Part shown: positions 1 to 10,198 of the stretch, piece after piece
Layout: every line of letters begins with the position of its first letter
How positions within the stretch are numbered: position 1 is the stretch's first letter
Assembly (NCBI RefSeq): GCF_000633535.1
Contig: NZ_AYMR01000007.1
Location: 248,001-312,000 of the forward strand
Origin: Leifsonia aquatica H1aii
Lineage (GTDB): Bacteria > Actinomycetota > Actinomycetes > Actinomycetales > Microbacteriaceae
Reading direction: 5' to 3'
Length of the DNA: 64,000 bases
Made by a program: the position numbers and the translations under genes
Notes under the pieces: generated by a model
Database searches by the model: none
Told to the model about the DNA's origin: nothing
Seen by the model: the letters and a program-made list of their open reading frames with translations, nothing else

Positions 1-136
1 CCGACGCCGGCGGTGCGATGTCCCGCCGGTCCGTCGTCGTCCTGGTGCGCCCGTTCGCTCTCCGCGACAACGGGGAACCGCCGCGGCGGCCTCCGGTAGG
101 CTGGAGGCATCGCCTCAGACGGATCGGAGACGGACC
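1..136. other. Left-edge region without an assigned gene
   Basis: No convincing complete gene is visible here. The stretch is GC-rich and holds a -10 hexamer near its right end. It may include the tail of a gene lying outside the window. Confidence 0.4.
97..102 (+). promoter_or_regulatory. Putative -10 element TAGGCT for the antiporter operon
   Basis: The TAGGCT hexamer lies 34 bases before the ATG at 137, so the transcript would have a short leader. A GGAG at 125-128 can serve as ribosome binding site. No good -35 is visible. Confidence 0.45.
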
Positions 137-667
137 ATGGTTGACGTTCGACGGGTCAAGCTACCCGGGGTCGGGGTGCTCCACACCTTCGTGACCGACG
201 ACGGGGGCAAGGTCGGCGTCATCGCCCACCGCTCGGGGCACAGCGACCTCATCACGTTCTCGGACGACGAGGACGGCGCGGACGTGACCAAAGTGTCGCT
301 GCGTCTGAACGAGGACGAAGCGCACACCCTCGCGGAGCTCCTCGGCGGCACCCAGATCACCGAGTCGCTCACCGCGCTCGACCAGATCCCCGGGCTCAGC
401 ATCGACTGGTTCACCGTCGACTACGAGGACCACATCGCCGGCCAGCAGCTCGGCGCGCCCGGCGACCGCGGCTTCGTCGGCCTCACGGTCGTCGCCGTGG
501 TGCGCGGGGACTCCGCCAACCCGGCTCCCGCTCCCGACTTCAAGGTCTTCCCGGGCGACACCCTCGTCGTCGCCGGGACGCCGGAGAAGGTGGCGAAGGC
601 GTTCGCGTTCTTCCGAACCGGTGAGATGCCCGTCCGTGTGACCGCCGACGCTCCGCCGGGAGGCTGA
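137..667 (+). CDS. KhtT-like TrkA-C domain regulatory subunit of a cation/proton antiporter
   Basis: This 176-residue soluble protein carries an RCK_C (TrkA-C) fold in its C-terminal half, roughly residues 85-165, with the typical Gly-Leu-Thr-Val-Val-Ala-Val-Val-Arg strand and the FPGDTLVVAGTPE motif near the end. The N-terminal half resembles the small domain of KhtT. It sits 4 bases before a KefB/CPA2 antiporter gene, the KhtT-KhtU arrangement, so it probably gates that antiporter by binding a nucleotide or ion on the cytoplasmic face. There is no membrane segment or signal peptide. The ATG is supported by GGAG at 125-128. The ion specificity cannot be read from sequence. Confidence 0.85.
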   Translation: MVDVRRVKLPGVGVLHTFVTDDGGKVGVIAHRSGHSDLITFSDDEDGADVTKVSLRLNEDEAHTLAELLGGTQITESLTALDQIPGLSIDWFTVDYEDHIAGQQLGAPGDRGFVGLTVVAVVRGDSANPAPAPDFKVFPGDTLVVAGTPEKVAKAFAFFRTGEMPVRVTADAPPGG

Positions 668-671
668 ACCG

Positions 672-2054
672 ATGCATCTCGGCGAAGACCTCATCGTTCT
701 CGGCCTCCTCCTGCTCGTCGCGTACGTGCTCGGTCGCCTCGGCAAGCTGGTGGGTCTCCCCGCGATTCCCATCTACATGATCGTCGGGCTGCTCGCCAGC
801 CCGCACACCGGATGGTTCCCGCTCGATTTCGAGAGCCACTACATCGAACTGATCGCCGTCTTCGGCCTGATCCTGCTGCTGTTCAACCTCGGACTGGAGT
901 TCGACCAGGACGAGTTCTTCGGCAACTTCGGCAAGCTGATCATCTCCGGCGGCTCGTACATCCTGATCAACATGGGTGTCGGGCTCGCCTTCGGCTTCTG
1001 GGTCGGCTGGGGCACGCGCGAAGCGCTCATCATCGCGGGCATGACGGCCACATCGTCCTCGGCGATCGTCACCAAACTGCTCATCGAGCTGCGGCGGCTC
1101 CCGAACCGCGAGACGCCGATGATCCTCGGCGTGACCGTCGTGGAGGACATCTTCCTCGCCATCTACCTGGCGATCATCTCCGTCGTCCTGAGCGGTGAGA
1201 CCGAGCTGTGGCCGGTGGTCGGCAAGCTCGCGATCGCCTTCACCTTCCTGGTGGTGATGTTCACGCTCGCGCGGTGGGGAGGCAAGTTCGTCTCCCGGTT
1301 GTTCCGCACCAAGGACGACGAGCTCTTCACCATCCTGTTCTTCGGGCTCGCGGTGCTCTTCGCCGGTGTTGGCGAGATCCTCGGCGTCACCGACGCGATC
1401 GGCGCGTTCCTGATCGGTCTGGTGCTCGGCGCCACGAAGTTCCGCAACAAGATCGAGCACATCGCCATCCCGCTGCGGGACGTCTTCGCCGCCTTCTTCT
1501 TCCTGAACTTCGGTCTCGAGCTCGACCCCGCGAAGTTCCCCTCCGTCCTCGGGCCGGTGCTGATCGCGGTCGCGATGACGATCGTGCTCAACGTGCTCGC
1601 CGGGCAGTTCGTGGCACGCATCAACGGCATGGGCGCGCAGGCAGGCATCAACACCACCGTCATCCTGCAGAACCGCGGAGAGTTCGCGCTCATCCTCGCC
1701 ACCCTGTCGCTGAGCGCGGGGCTGGACGAGCGCATCCAGCCGTTCGCCGGCCTCTACGTGCTCATCATGGCCGTGCTCGGCCCCATCCTCGCAGCGAACT
1801 CCGAGCGGATCGGTGCGATGATCCTACGGACCGGCAAGCCGAAGCGACGCGGTCGGAAGAAGAAGCGCGATCCCATGCTCGACGAGGAGATCGCGCTCGT
1901 CGAGGCGGCCACCGCCGATCTCGACTCCGATGCGCGCCGCGACGACTCCAGCGCGGACCACACGCGCGCAGCGGTCGACCGGATCGTCGAGCAGGCCATG
2001 CAGCAGCAGGCCATGGGACAAGAAGACACGAGCGGCGACCGAAAGCGGGACTGA
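672..2054 (+). CDS. CPA2 family (KefB/KhtU-like) cation:proton antiporter
   Basis: The 460-residue protein has about a dozen hydrophobic segments from residue 6 to about 385 and the family landmarks PHTGWFPLDF and LILLLFNLGLEFD near the start and LQNRGEFALILA near residue 330. The C-terminal 65 residues are charged and cytoplasmic, without an attached RCK domain; the upstream gene supplies the TrkA-C module in trans. It should exchange K+ or Na+ for protons across the membrane. GGGAGG at 658-663, inside the end of the upstream gene, gives a ribosome binding site, indicating coupled expression of the two genes. Confidence 0.88.
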   Translation: MHLGEDLIVLGLLLLVAYVLGRLGKLVGLPAIPIYMIVGLLASPHTGWFPLDFESHYIELIAVFGLILLLFNLGLEFDQDEFFGNFGKLIISGGSYILINMGVGLAFGFWVGWGTREALIIAGMTATSSSAIVTKLLIELRRLPNRETPMILGVTVVEDIFLAIYLAIISVVLSGETELWPVVGKLAIAFTFLVVMFTLARWGGKFVSRLFRTKDDELFTILFFGLAVLFAGVGEILGVTDAIGAFLIGLVLGATKFRNKIEHIAIPLRDVFAAFFFLNFGLELDPAKFPSVLGPVLIAVAMTIVLNVLAGQFVARINGMGAQAGINTTVILQNRGEFALILATLSLSAGLDERIQPFAGLYVLIMAVLGPILAANSERIGAMILRTGKPKRRGRKKKRDPMLDEEIALVEAATADLDSDARRDDSSADHTRAAVDRIVEQAMQQQAMGQEDTSGDRKRD

Positions 2055-2111
2055 CCCATCGACACCACCCCCGACCACCCGTCGACGACGGGCGGGACCA
2101 CGCTGTTCCAG

Positions 2112-2930
2112 ATGATGCTCCGACCGCGCTGGATCGGAGCGCTCGTCTTCGCGCTCGCGCTCGCCGCCGGATTCGCCGCGCTCGGCCAGTGGCAGCTCGA
2201 ACGCGCGATCGAGTCGGGCAAGGCCGTCGAGGCTCCGAGCGAGACGGTGCTGCCGCTCGCCGGCATCGCTCAGCCGGGCGGCCCGATCACCGACAAGGCC
2301 GTCGGGCAGCTCGTCGAGTTCACCGGGACCTTCGTGCCGGGCGACTACCAGCTGCTGAACGGCCGCCTCAACGAGGGCAGGTCGGGCTGGTGGGTCGTCG
2401 GGCACGCCAATCTGACCGCGTCGGACGGCACCGAGGTCGCGATGGCGGTGGCCCGCGGCTGGGCGCCCGACGAGGCGACCGCGAAGTCCGCCGTCGCCCG
2501 GCTCGCCGCCGAGCCGGAGAGCCCCATGAGCATCGTGGGACGCATCCTCCCGGACGAGCAGCCCGAAGTGCCGCAGGACAAGAGCGACCCCACGCAGATG
2601 CGCACCGTCGGGGTCGGAGCGCTCTACAACCTGTGGACCGGCGTCGACGGGATGGACGTGTACTCCGCCTATGTCGTGCAGCGGGGCGGCGTGGACGGTC
2701 TCGACGCCATCTACTCGCCGCCGCCGATCGCCGAGACCGAGCTCAACTGGCTCAACATCTTCTACGCGGCGGAGTGGATCATCTTCGCCGGCTTCGCGAT
2801 CTTCCTCTGGTACCGGCTGGTGAAGGACGCCAAGGAGCGCGAGGACGAGATCCGCTCCCTGGAGGAGGCCGTGGCCGCCGAGCCCTCGGAAGGCGCCGGG
2901 TCGTCGGCCGCCGCGGGCAAAGTAGAATAG
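2112..2930 (+). CDS. SURF1 family cytochrome oxidase biogenesis protein
   Basis: The 272-residue protein has the SURF1 topology: an N-terminal membrane segment (about 7-27) ending in the conserved GQWQLERA motif, a large extracytoplasmic loop, and a second membrane segment near 215-238 after LNWLNIFYAAEW. The family assists cytochrome c oxidase assembly, probably haem a insertion. The tail is charged and alanine-rich. ATG 2112 is the first standard start, but it has no clear ribosome binding site. The frame stays open back to 2055, directly after the antiporter stop, and that stretch also resembles a SURF1 N-terminus (see findings). Confidence 0.83.
   Translation: MMLRPRWIGALVFALALAAGFAALGQWQLERAIESGKAVEAPSETVLPLAGIAQPGGPITDKAVGQLVEFTGTFVPGDYQLLNGRLNEGRSGWWVVGHANLTASDGTEVAMAVARGWAPDEATAKSAVARLAAEPESPMSIVGRILPDEQPEVPQDKSDPTQMRTVGVGALYNLWTGVDGMDVYSAYVVQRGGVDGLDAIYSPPPIAETELNWLNIFYAAEWIIFAGFAIFLWYRLVKDAKEREDEIRSLEEAVAAEPSEGAGSSAAAGKVE
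2923..2928 (+). promoter_or_regulatory. -10 element TAGAAT for a leaderless DUF3817 mRNA
   Basis: TAGAAT ends 6 bases before the ATG at 2935, so the predicted transcript begins at or next to the A of the start codon. The hexamer overlaps the stop codon of the SURF1 gene. Confidence 0.6.
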
Positions 2931-2934
2931 CCCC

Positions 2935-3379
2935 ATGCCCCTCGCTCCCAAACTCGAAGACTTCCCGAAGATCCGCGGGGCGCTCCGGTTCTACCAGGTG
3001 TTCGCCTACGTCACCGGCATCATGCTCCTGCTGCTCTGCGCGGAGATGATCGTCAAGTACGGCTTCGGCTACGAACTCTTCGCGTTCAGCAACTACGGCG
3101 CGCTCACGTTCGTCCCGGTGAAGACCGCCGTCGCCCCGACCGGTGTCGACCTGAGCACCGGCATCCTCATCGCGCACGGCTGGCTGTACGTGGTGTACCT
3201 CTTCTCCGACTTCCGCCTGTGGAGTCTGATGCGCTGGTCCTTCACGAAGTTCGTCATGATCGCCCTCGGTGGCGTCGTGCCGTTCCTGTCGTTCTTCGTG
3301 GAGACCCGGATCACCAAGCAGGTCAAGACCTATCTGGCCGGCCGCGAGGCCGAGGCCGCGAACCTCGTGGAGGCGACAA

Positions 3380-3384
<5 letters not shown>
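2935..3384 (+). CDS. DUF3817 integral membrane protein
   Basis: The 149-residue protein matches the actinobacterial DUF3817 pattern: an N-terminal [22 protein letters not shown] segment, a loop with HGWLYVVYL, and a third hydrophobic segment after [16 protein letters not shown]. Three membrane segments are predicted. Function is unknown for the family, which is often found next to guaA or guaB in actinobacteria. The start is preceded by a -10 hexamer rather than a Shine-Dalgarno sequence. The gene end overlaps the apparent ATT start of guaA and contains its ribosome binding site, so translation of the two genes is probably coupled. Confidence 0.85.
3369..3382 (+). promoter_or_regulatory. Ribosome binding site GGAGG with ATT initiation codon for guaA
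   Basis: GGAGG at 3369-3373 is followed after 6 bases by ATT at 3380-3382. The ATT overlaps the TAG stop of the DUF3817 gene (ATTAG). No ATG, GTG or TTG occurs in frame between here and the conserved glutaminase start. Confidence 0.7.
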
Positions 3385-5008
<1,624 letters not shown>

Positions 5009-5020
5009 TCCCCGCGACAT

Positions 5021-5060
5021 GAGAAGAGCCCGGGATGCGTTCGCATCCCGGGCTCTTCTC
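5021..5060. terminator. Bidirectional hairpin terminator between guaA and the Bax inhibitor-1 gene
   Basis: A perfect 19-bp inverted repeat (5021-5039 with 5042-5060) surrounds two thymines. It lies between two convergent genes and lacks a long U tract, as is usual in this group. Confidence 0.85.
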
Positions 5061-5107
5061 TGTGGAGGCCCGTCGCCGCTGTCCGGCGGCGGACGGGCCT
5101 CGCCGTC

Positions 5108-5905
5108 TCAGTCTCGCGCGATGGCGAGGAGACGCAGGATCTCGAGGTACAGCCAGATGACGGTGACCATGATGCCGAACGCACCGGACCAGCCGTAGAT
5201 GCGCGGCGCGCGGTTGGCGACGCCCTGCTTGATCGCATCGAAGTCGAGCACCAGCGAGTAGGCGCCGAGGAGCACCACGACGATGCCGATGACGACACCG
5301 AGCGGGATTCCGAAGATGCGGACGTCGCTGCTCAGCCCGAACGTGCCACTCGTCACGCCCGTCCACATCAGGATCACGTTGACGAGCGAGTAGGCCAGGT
5401 AGCCGAACATGGCGATCAGGAAGATCTTGGTGGCCTTCTTCGAGGCCCGGACCTTGCCGGAGGCGAAGAGCGCGAGGGTCACGCCGACCACGGCGAGCGT
5501 GCCGATCACCGCCTGGATGACGATGGACTGCCACTGCGACTCGAACACGAACGAGATGCCGCCGACGAACACGCCCTGCACGGCCGAGTAGGCCAGGATG
5601 AGGGCCGGGCTCGGCTTCTTCTTGAAGATGTTGACCAGCGCCAGCACGAAACCGACCAGGGCGGCGGGGATGGCCAGGGCGGGCACGATCCAGCCGACGA
5701 CGGCCCCGGCGAGCAGGAACGCGAAGCACACGGCGGTCTTGACGATCGTGTCCTCGACCGTCATGCGGTCGGTGTCGGTCGACGTCGCCGAGGGCGCGTC
5801 GTACATCTGCTCGAGCTTCTCGGCGCTCAGCGTGGCCGTCGCGGCGGACTGCCCGTTCTCTTTGAATGCCGGGTTCGTCGAGAACGCCGGGTTGGTGAGT
5901 GCCAT
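5108..5905 (-). CDS. Bax inhibitor-1 / YccA-like membrane protein
   Basis: The 265-residue protein has a hydrophilic N-terminus of about 60 residues with a repeated NPAF motif, then seven hydrophobic segments typical of the bacterial Bax1-I family. The family motif GAYSLVLDFDAIKQGV, with its acidic residues, is near residue 215. The substrate is unclear; calcium leak activity is known for a Bacillus homologue. The ATG at 5903-5905 is preceded by GAGGA with 5-base spacing. A TAGATT hexamer (complement 5944-5949) could be its -10 and overlaps the stop of the upstream gene. Confidence 0.85.
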   Translation of the reverse strand: MALTNPAFSTNPAFKENGQSAATATLSAEKLEQMYDAPSATSTDTDRMTVEDTIVKTAVCFAFLLAGAVVGWIVPALAIPAALVGFVLALVNIFKKKPSPALILAYSAVQGVFVGGISFVFESQWQSIVIQAVIGTLAVVGVTLALFASGKVRASKKATKIFLIAMFGYLAYSLVNVILMWTGVTSGTFGLSSDVRIFGIPLGVVIGIVVVLLGAYSLVLDFDAIKQGVANRAPRIYGWSGAFGIMVTVIWLYLEILRLLAIARD

Positions 5906-5946
5906 GGGGTTCCTCGTTCTGTGGGGAATGGTCTCGTCAGACCAAT

Positions 5947-6492
5947 CTAGTCGGTCGACTTTCTGAGAGTTCTGACAGCTTGCCGGGAATCCCACCCGAC
6001 GGCGAGCGCGCGTGCCGCCCAGGCTCCGGCGACGACGGCGACCGTGCTGGCCACGATCGTGATCCAGCCCTGCTCGTACGTGGTGACGAAGAAGGGGATG
6101 ACGACGCTGGAGGCGATCGGCAGCAGGAGGGCGGCGAACGAGACGAGCGGGCGCAGACGCACCAGGAGCCAGGCCGCCAGGGTGACGGCGTAGCACCAGG
6201 CGAAGCCCGAGCCGCCGAGCATCAGCCAGGTGAAGCCGAGCACCGGGACGGCGACGGCGACGCGGCGGCCGATGGTCGAGGGGAGCACGGCCCAGGCGCC
6301 GGGCTGCATCAGGGAGCCGACCAGCAGGAAGGGGAGGCTGTACGCGGTCGTCACGAGGATGCAGCCGGTGCCGACGACCAGCATGACTATGCCCGTGACG
6401 AGTCGCGGACGATACGAGCCCCAGCGCAGCGGCAGCATCGAGGCCGGCTCGCGCCAGGGGCCGGTTCGGGGGGCGCTCTCGGCGGCGGACAC
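5947..6492 (-). CDS. Hypothetical membrane protein
   Basis: The 181-residue protein has about five hydrophobic segments spread over residues 30-165 and a basic C-terminal tail (AVRTLRKSTD). I do not recognise a named family. It starts at a GTG and lies upstream of the Bax inhibitor-1 gene on the same strand with 41 bases between them, so the two may be cotranscribed. Codon usage and GC content match the neighbours. Confidence 0.7.
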   Translation of the reverse strand: MSAAESAPRTGPWREPASMLPLRWGSYRPRLVTGIVMLVVGTGCILVTTAYSLPFLLVGSLMQPGAWAVLPSTIGRRVAVAVPVLGFTWLMLGGSGFAWCYAVTLAAWLLVRLRPLVSFAALLLPIASSVVIPFFVTTYEQGWITIVASTVAVVAGAWAARALAVGWDSRQAVRTLRKSTD

Positions 6493-6544
6493 CCGTCGAT
6501 TCTGTCATCCGCAGTGGGGCCGTCGTCAGCCCCCGACCGCGGGC

Positions 6545-6550
6545 TAGGAT
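6545..6550 (+). promoter_or_regulatory. -10 element TAGGAT for a leaderless glycerophosphodiesterase mRNA
   Basis: The hexamer ends 6 bases before the ATG at 6557, which predicts transcription starting at the start codon. No Shine-Dalgarno sequence is present. Confidence 0.6.
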
Positions 6551-6556
6551 CGCTCC

Positions 6557-7627
6557 ATGCGTGCTCGCCCCGCCCCACTCGTGATCGGTCACCGGGGCGC
6601 GCCCGGCTATCGCCCCGAGCACACCCGCGCGGCCTACGAGCTCGCCTTCGCGCTCGGCGCGGACGCCGTCGAGCCGGACCTCGTCGCGACGAAGGACGGC
6701 GTGCTCGTCGTGCGTCACGAGAACGAGATCTCCGGGACCACCGACGTCGCCGACCGGCCGGAGTTCGCCGACCGCCGCACGACGCGGGAGGTGGACGGCG
6801 AGCCGCTCACCGGGTGGTTCACCGAGGACTTCACCTGGGCGGAGCTGGCGACCCTGCACGCCAGGGAGCGGCTGCCCCGGCTGCGGCAGGCGAGCGCCAC
6901 CTTCGACGACCGCTCCCCGCTGCTCCGCTTCCGCGATCTGCTCGACCTCGTCGACCGCGTCTCGGAGGATGCGGGACGGCCGCTCGGGGTCGTCGCCGAG
7001 ATCAAGCACGCGACCCACTTCGCGGCGGCCGGCCTGCCTCTGGACGAGCTCGTGATGCGCGACCTCGCCGACGCCGGCTGGACCGAGCGGTCCGGCCTGA
7101 TCATCGAGAGCTTCGAGCCGACGGTGCTGCGGCAGCTGCACGACCGCGGGTTCCCCGGACGGCGGGTCTACCTGCTGGAGGACACGGGTGCACCCGCGGA
7201 CCGCGTCGCGTCGGCCGGGTCGGCGGCCGCCGGGTACGACACCGATCTCACCCTCCGCGGCCTCTACGCGCTCGGATCCGGTGCGCCCTCCGCGGCGGAA
7301 CGCGTCGACGGCATCAGCGTGGAGACCTCGCTGGTGCTGGCGTCCGGGTCGGTCGCCGTCTCCCTCTTCGAGGACGACGACGGGAGCCTCGACATCGGAG
7401 CGGTGACCTCCGATCTCGTCGACCTCGCGCACTCGGCGGGCGTCTCGGTCTACACGTGGACGCTGCGGCCCGAGAACGCCATGCTGCCGCCGGAGTTCCG
7501 CAGCGGCGGGCGTGACGACGAGTGGGGCGACTGGCGCCGGCTGTTCTCGATCCTGCTGCATTCCGGCGTCGACGGCGTCTTCGCCGATCACCCCGATCTC
7601 GCCGTCGCCGTGCGGGACGGGCTCTGA
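6557..7627 (+). CDS. Glycerophosphodiester phosphodiesterase (GDPD family)
   Basis: The 356-residue protein shows the GDPD TIM-barrel signature: HRGAPGYRPEHT at residues 11-22, then EPDLVATKDGVLVVRHEN near residues 38-55, which supplies the metal-binding glutamate, aspartate and histidine. EIKHAT and IESFEP follow at the expected places, and VYTWTLRPEN is the C-terminal landmark. There is no signal peptide, so a cytoplasmic enzyme releasing glycerol-3-phosphate from glycerophosphodiesters is likely. Length agrees with the longer GDPD enzymes of actinobacteria. Confidence 0.9.
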   Translation: MRARPAPLVIGHRGAPGYRPEHTRAAYELAFALGADAVEPDLVATKDGVLVVRHENEISGTTDVADRPEFADRRTTREVDGEPLTGWFTEDFTWAELATLHARERLPRLRQASATFDDRSPLLRFRDLLDLVDRVSEDAGRPLGVVAEIKHATHFAAAGLPLDELVMRDLADAGWTERSGLIIESFEPTVLRQLHDRGFPGRRVYLLEDTGAPADRVASAGSAAAGYDTDLTLRGLYALGSGAPSAAERVDGISVETSLVLASGSVAVSLFEDDDGSLDIGAVTSDLVDLAHSAGVSVYTWTLRPENAMLPPEFRSGGRDDEWGDWRRLFSILLHSGVDGVFADHPDLAVAVRDGL

Positions 7628-7674
7628 CGCCTGGTCCCGGTCGGCGTCCGGAGCCGGATGACGGTGGAGGCCGC

Positions 7675-7680
7675 TAAAAT
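7675..7680 (+). promoter_or_regulatory. -10 element TAAAAT before the PcrA helicase gene
   Basis: TAAAAT, the best -10 match in the window, ends 10 bases before the ATG at 7691. The mRNA would have a leader of only a few bases. Confidence 0.6.
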
Positions 7681-7690
7681 CGGTGGAGAC

Positions 7691-10198
7691 ATGACGAGCC
7701 TTCCCGACGCCCCTTCCGGCCCCTCCTCCTCCGTGCCGATCATCCTCGACGGCTGGGAGGGCGACGACCGCTCCGGCGGCTCGCGCGGCGGAGGTGCCGC
7801 CCCCGGGGGAGCCGACGCGGACGACCGCCTGTTCGCCGGGCTCAACCCGCAGCAGCGCATCGCTGCCGAGTATCGCGGCCCCGCCCTGCTGATCCTCGCG
7901 GGGGCCGGCTCGGGCAAGACGAGCGTGCTCACCCGACGCATCGCCGGGCTCATCGAGAGCCGGGAGGCGTGGCCGAGCCAGATCCTGGCCATCACGTTCA
8001 CCAACAAGGCGGCGAACGAGATGCGCGAGCGGGTCGAGGGGCTGCTCGGGGGCAAGGCGCAGGGCATGTGGATCTCGACGTTCCACTCGGCCTGCGTGCG
8101 CATCCTGCGACGGGAGGCCGAGACGATCGGCAAGACCCAGAGCTTCACCATCTACGACTCCGGCGATTCCCGCGCCCTGCTGAAGCGGATCATCAAGGAG
8201 CTCTCGGCCGACACCCTCGGCTTCACCGTGGCAGGGGCCGCGGGTCGCATCTCGAAGCTCAAGAACGAGCTCACCGACATCGAGGCCTTCGCCCGCTCGG
8301 CCAACCTGAGCGACCCGCAGGAGGTGATGTTCCTCGAGATCTTCCGTCAGTACACCCGCGCGCTCCGCACCGCGAACGCGTTCGACTTCGACGACCTCAT
8401 CGCCGAGACGGTGTTCCTGTTCCGGGCCTTCCCCAAGGTCGCCGCGCTGTACCAGCGCCGGTTCCGGCACATCCTGGTCGACGAGTACCAGGACACCAAC
8501 CACGCCCAGTACTCGCTCATCCGCGAGCTGACCATGCCGATCGCACCGGACATCGCCGACGAGTTGGAGGCGCAGGGCCACCACGTCGAGCGCATGCGCG
8601 ACGCCGTCGGCGTCATCCCGGGGGCGTCGCTGACCGTCGTCGGCGACTCCGACCAGTCGATCTACGCGTTCCGCGGCGCCGACATCCGCAACATCGTGGA
8701 GTTCGAGCGGGACTTCCCGGGGGCGAAGGTCGTCCTGCTCGAGCAGAACTACCGGTCGACGCAGAACATCCTGAGTGCGGCGAACGCCGTGATCGCGAAC
8801 AACTTCGACCGCAAGGACAAGAACCTGTGGACCGCCGTGGGCGACGGCGAGAAGATCGTCGGCTACACCGGATACTCCGGTCACGACGAGGCCCAGTTCG
8901 TGGCGGACGAGATCGAGAAGCTGCACGGCGCCGGGATGGACTACAAGGACATCGCGGTCTTCTACCGGACCAACGCGCAGACACGTGCGCTGGAGGAGAT
9001 CTTCATCCGCTCGGCGCTGCCGTACCGGGTCATGGGAGGCACGAAGTTCTACGAGCGCGCCGAGATCAAGGACGCGATGGCGTACCTGCTCACGGTCGCG
9101 AACCCGCAGGACACGCTCGCGCTGCGCCGCATCCTGAACACGCCGAAGCGCGGCATCGGCCCGGCGACCGAGACCCAGCTGGCGAGCTACGCGGACGACA
9201 ACGGCATGACGTTCCGGGAGGCCATGCGCGACGCCGGGTCCCTCGGACTCGGCCCGAAGGTGACCGCGGCGATCCTGCAGCTCTCGTCGCTGCTCGACGA
9301 GGCGTCGGCGAAGACCGACCCGGAGAACCCGGCCGGTGTCTCCCCGGTGGCGGACGTGCTCACCTTCCTGCTCGACGGAAGCGGCCTGCTCGACGTGCTG
9401 CGCAACAGCCGCGACCCGCAGGACGAGGCGCGGGCGGAGAACGTGGAGGAGCTCGTCGCGGTCACGCGAGAGTTCGCCCGCAACAACCCGGACGGCACGC
9501 TGGTCGACTTCCTGACCGAGGTGTCGCTGGTCGCGGCGGCGGACGAGATCGACGACTCGAGCGGCTCGGTCTCGCTGATGACGCTGCACACGGCGAAGGG
9601 TCTCGAGTACGACGCGGTGTTCCTGACCGGGGTGGAGGAGGACCTGCTGCCGCACCGGATGTCGGCGAACGAGCCGGGCGGCCCCGCCGAGGAGCGTCGC
9701 CTGTTCTACGTGGGCATCACCCGTGCCAAGAAGCGCCTGTTCCTCTCCCTCGCCATGACCCGTGCTCAGTTCGGCGAGACCGCGGTGGCGATGCCGAGCC
9801 GCTATCTGCAAGAGATCCCCGCCGATCTGGTCGAGTGGCGGCAGTCGCCCGGTTCGGCGAACGGACGCGGCGGCACCCAGTCGCGTGCGCTGAACGCACG
9901 TAAGCCGGGCCTGGGCTCGGGCTCGGGCGGCTCCCGCTGGAACGAGAGCTTCGGCTCGGGCGGTTTCTCCGCGCCCGAGCGGCCGAAGGCCGAGTGGCCG
10001 AACCGGGTCACCGGCAAGGTGCGCGACAACGGCGACCTCGAGCTTGCGCCGGGGGACCGGATCAGCCATGCCGACTTCGGCCCGGGCCGGGTGACCGCGG
10101 TCACGGGCGAGGGGGCGAAGCGCGTCGCGCACGTCCAGTTCGAGAAGGTGGGCGCGAAGAAGCTCCTCATCAAGATCGCGCCGATCGACAAGCTGTGA
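7691..10198 (+). CDS. pcrA: ATP-dependent DNA helicase PcrA/UvrD
   Basis: This 835-residue superfamily 1A helicase unwinds DNA 3' to 5' in nucleotide excision repair and replication restart. Visible motifs are the Q motif LNPQQRIAA, Walker A GAGSGKT at 71-77, Walker B VDEYQDTN, motif III GDSDQSIYAFRGAD, motif IV QNYRSTQNIL, motif V TLHTAKGLEYDAVFL and motif VI FYVGITRAKKRL. The C-terminus has the PcrA Tudor-like domain (GDRISHADFGPGRVTAV), which contacts RNA polymerase in other PcrA proteins. The N-terminal 45 residues are a low-complexity extension. ATG 7691 is chosen over ATG 7658 because the -10 hexamer lies between them. Confidence 0.95.
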   Translation: MTSLPDAPSGPSSSVPIILDGWEGDDRSGGSRGGGAAPGGADADDRLFAGLNPQQRIAAEYRGPALLILAGAGSGKTSVLTRRIAGLIESREAWPSQILAITFTNKAANEMRERVEGLLGGKAQGMWISTFHSACVRILRREAETIGKTQSFTIYDSGDSRALLKRIIKELSADTLGFTVAGAAGRISKLKNELTDIEAFARSANLSDPQEVMFLEIFRQYTRALRTANAFDFDDLIAETVFLFRAFPKVAALYQRRFRHILVDEYQDTNHAQYSLIRELTMPIAPDIADELEAQGHHVERMRDAVGVIPGASLTVVGDSDQSIYAFRGADIRNIVEFERDFPGAKVVLLEQNYRSTQNILSAANAVIANNFDRKDKNLWTAVGDGEKIVGYTGYSGHDEAQFVADEIEKLHGAGMDYKDIAVFYRTNAQTRALEEIFIRSALPYRVMGGTKFYERAEIKDAMAYLLTVANPQDTLALRRILNTPKRGIGPATETQLASYADDNGMTFREAMRDAGSLGLGPKVTAAILQLSSLLDEASAKTDPENPAGVSPVADVLTFLLDGSGLLDVLRNSRDPQDEARAENVEELVAVTREFARNNPDGTLVDFLTEVSLVAAADEIDDSSGSVSLMTLHTAKGLEYDAVFLTGVEEDLLPHRMSANEPGGPAEERRLFYVGITRAKKRLFLSLAMTRAQFGETAVAMPSRYLQEIPADLVEWRQSPGSANGRGGTQSRALNARKPGLGSGSGGSRWNESFGSGGFSAPERPKAEWPNRVTGKVRDNGDLELAPGDRISHADFGPGRVTAVTGEGAKRVAHVQFEKVGAKKLLIKIAPIDKL

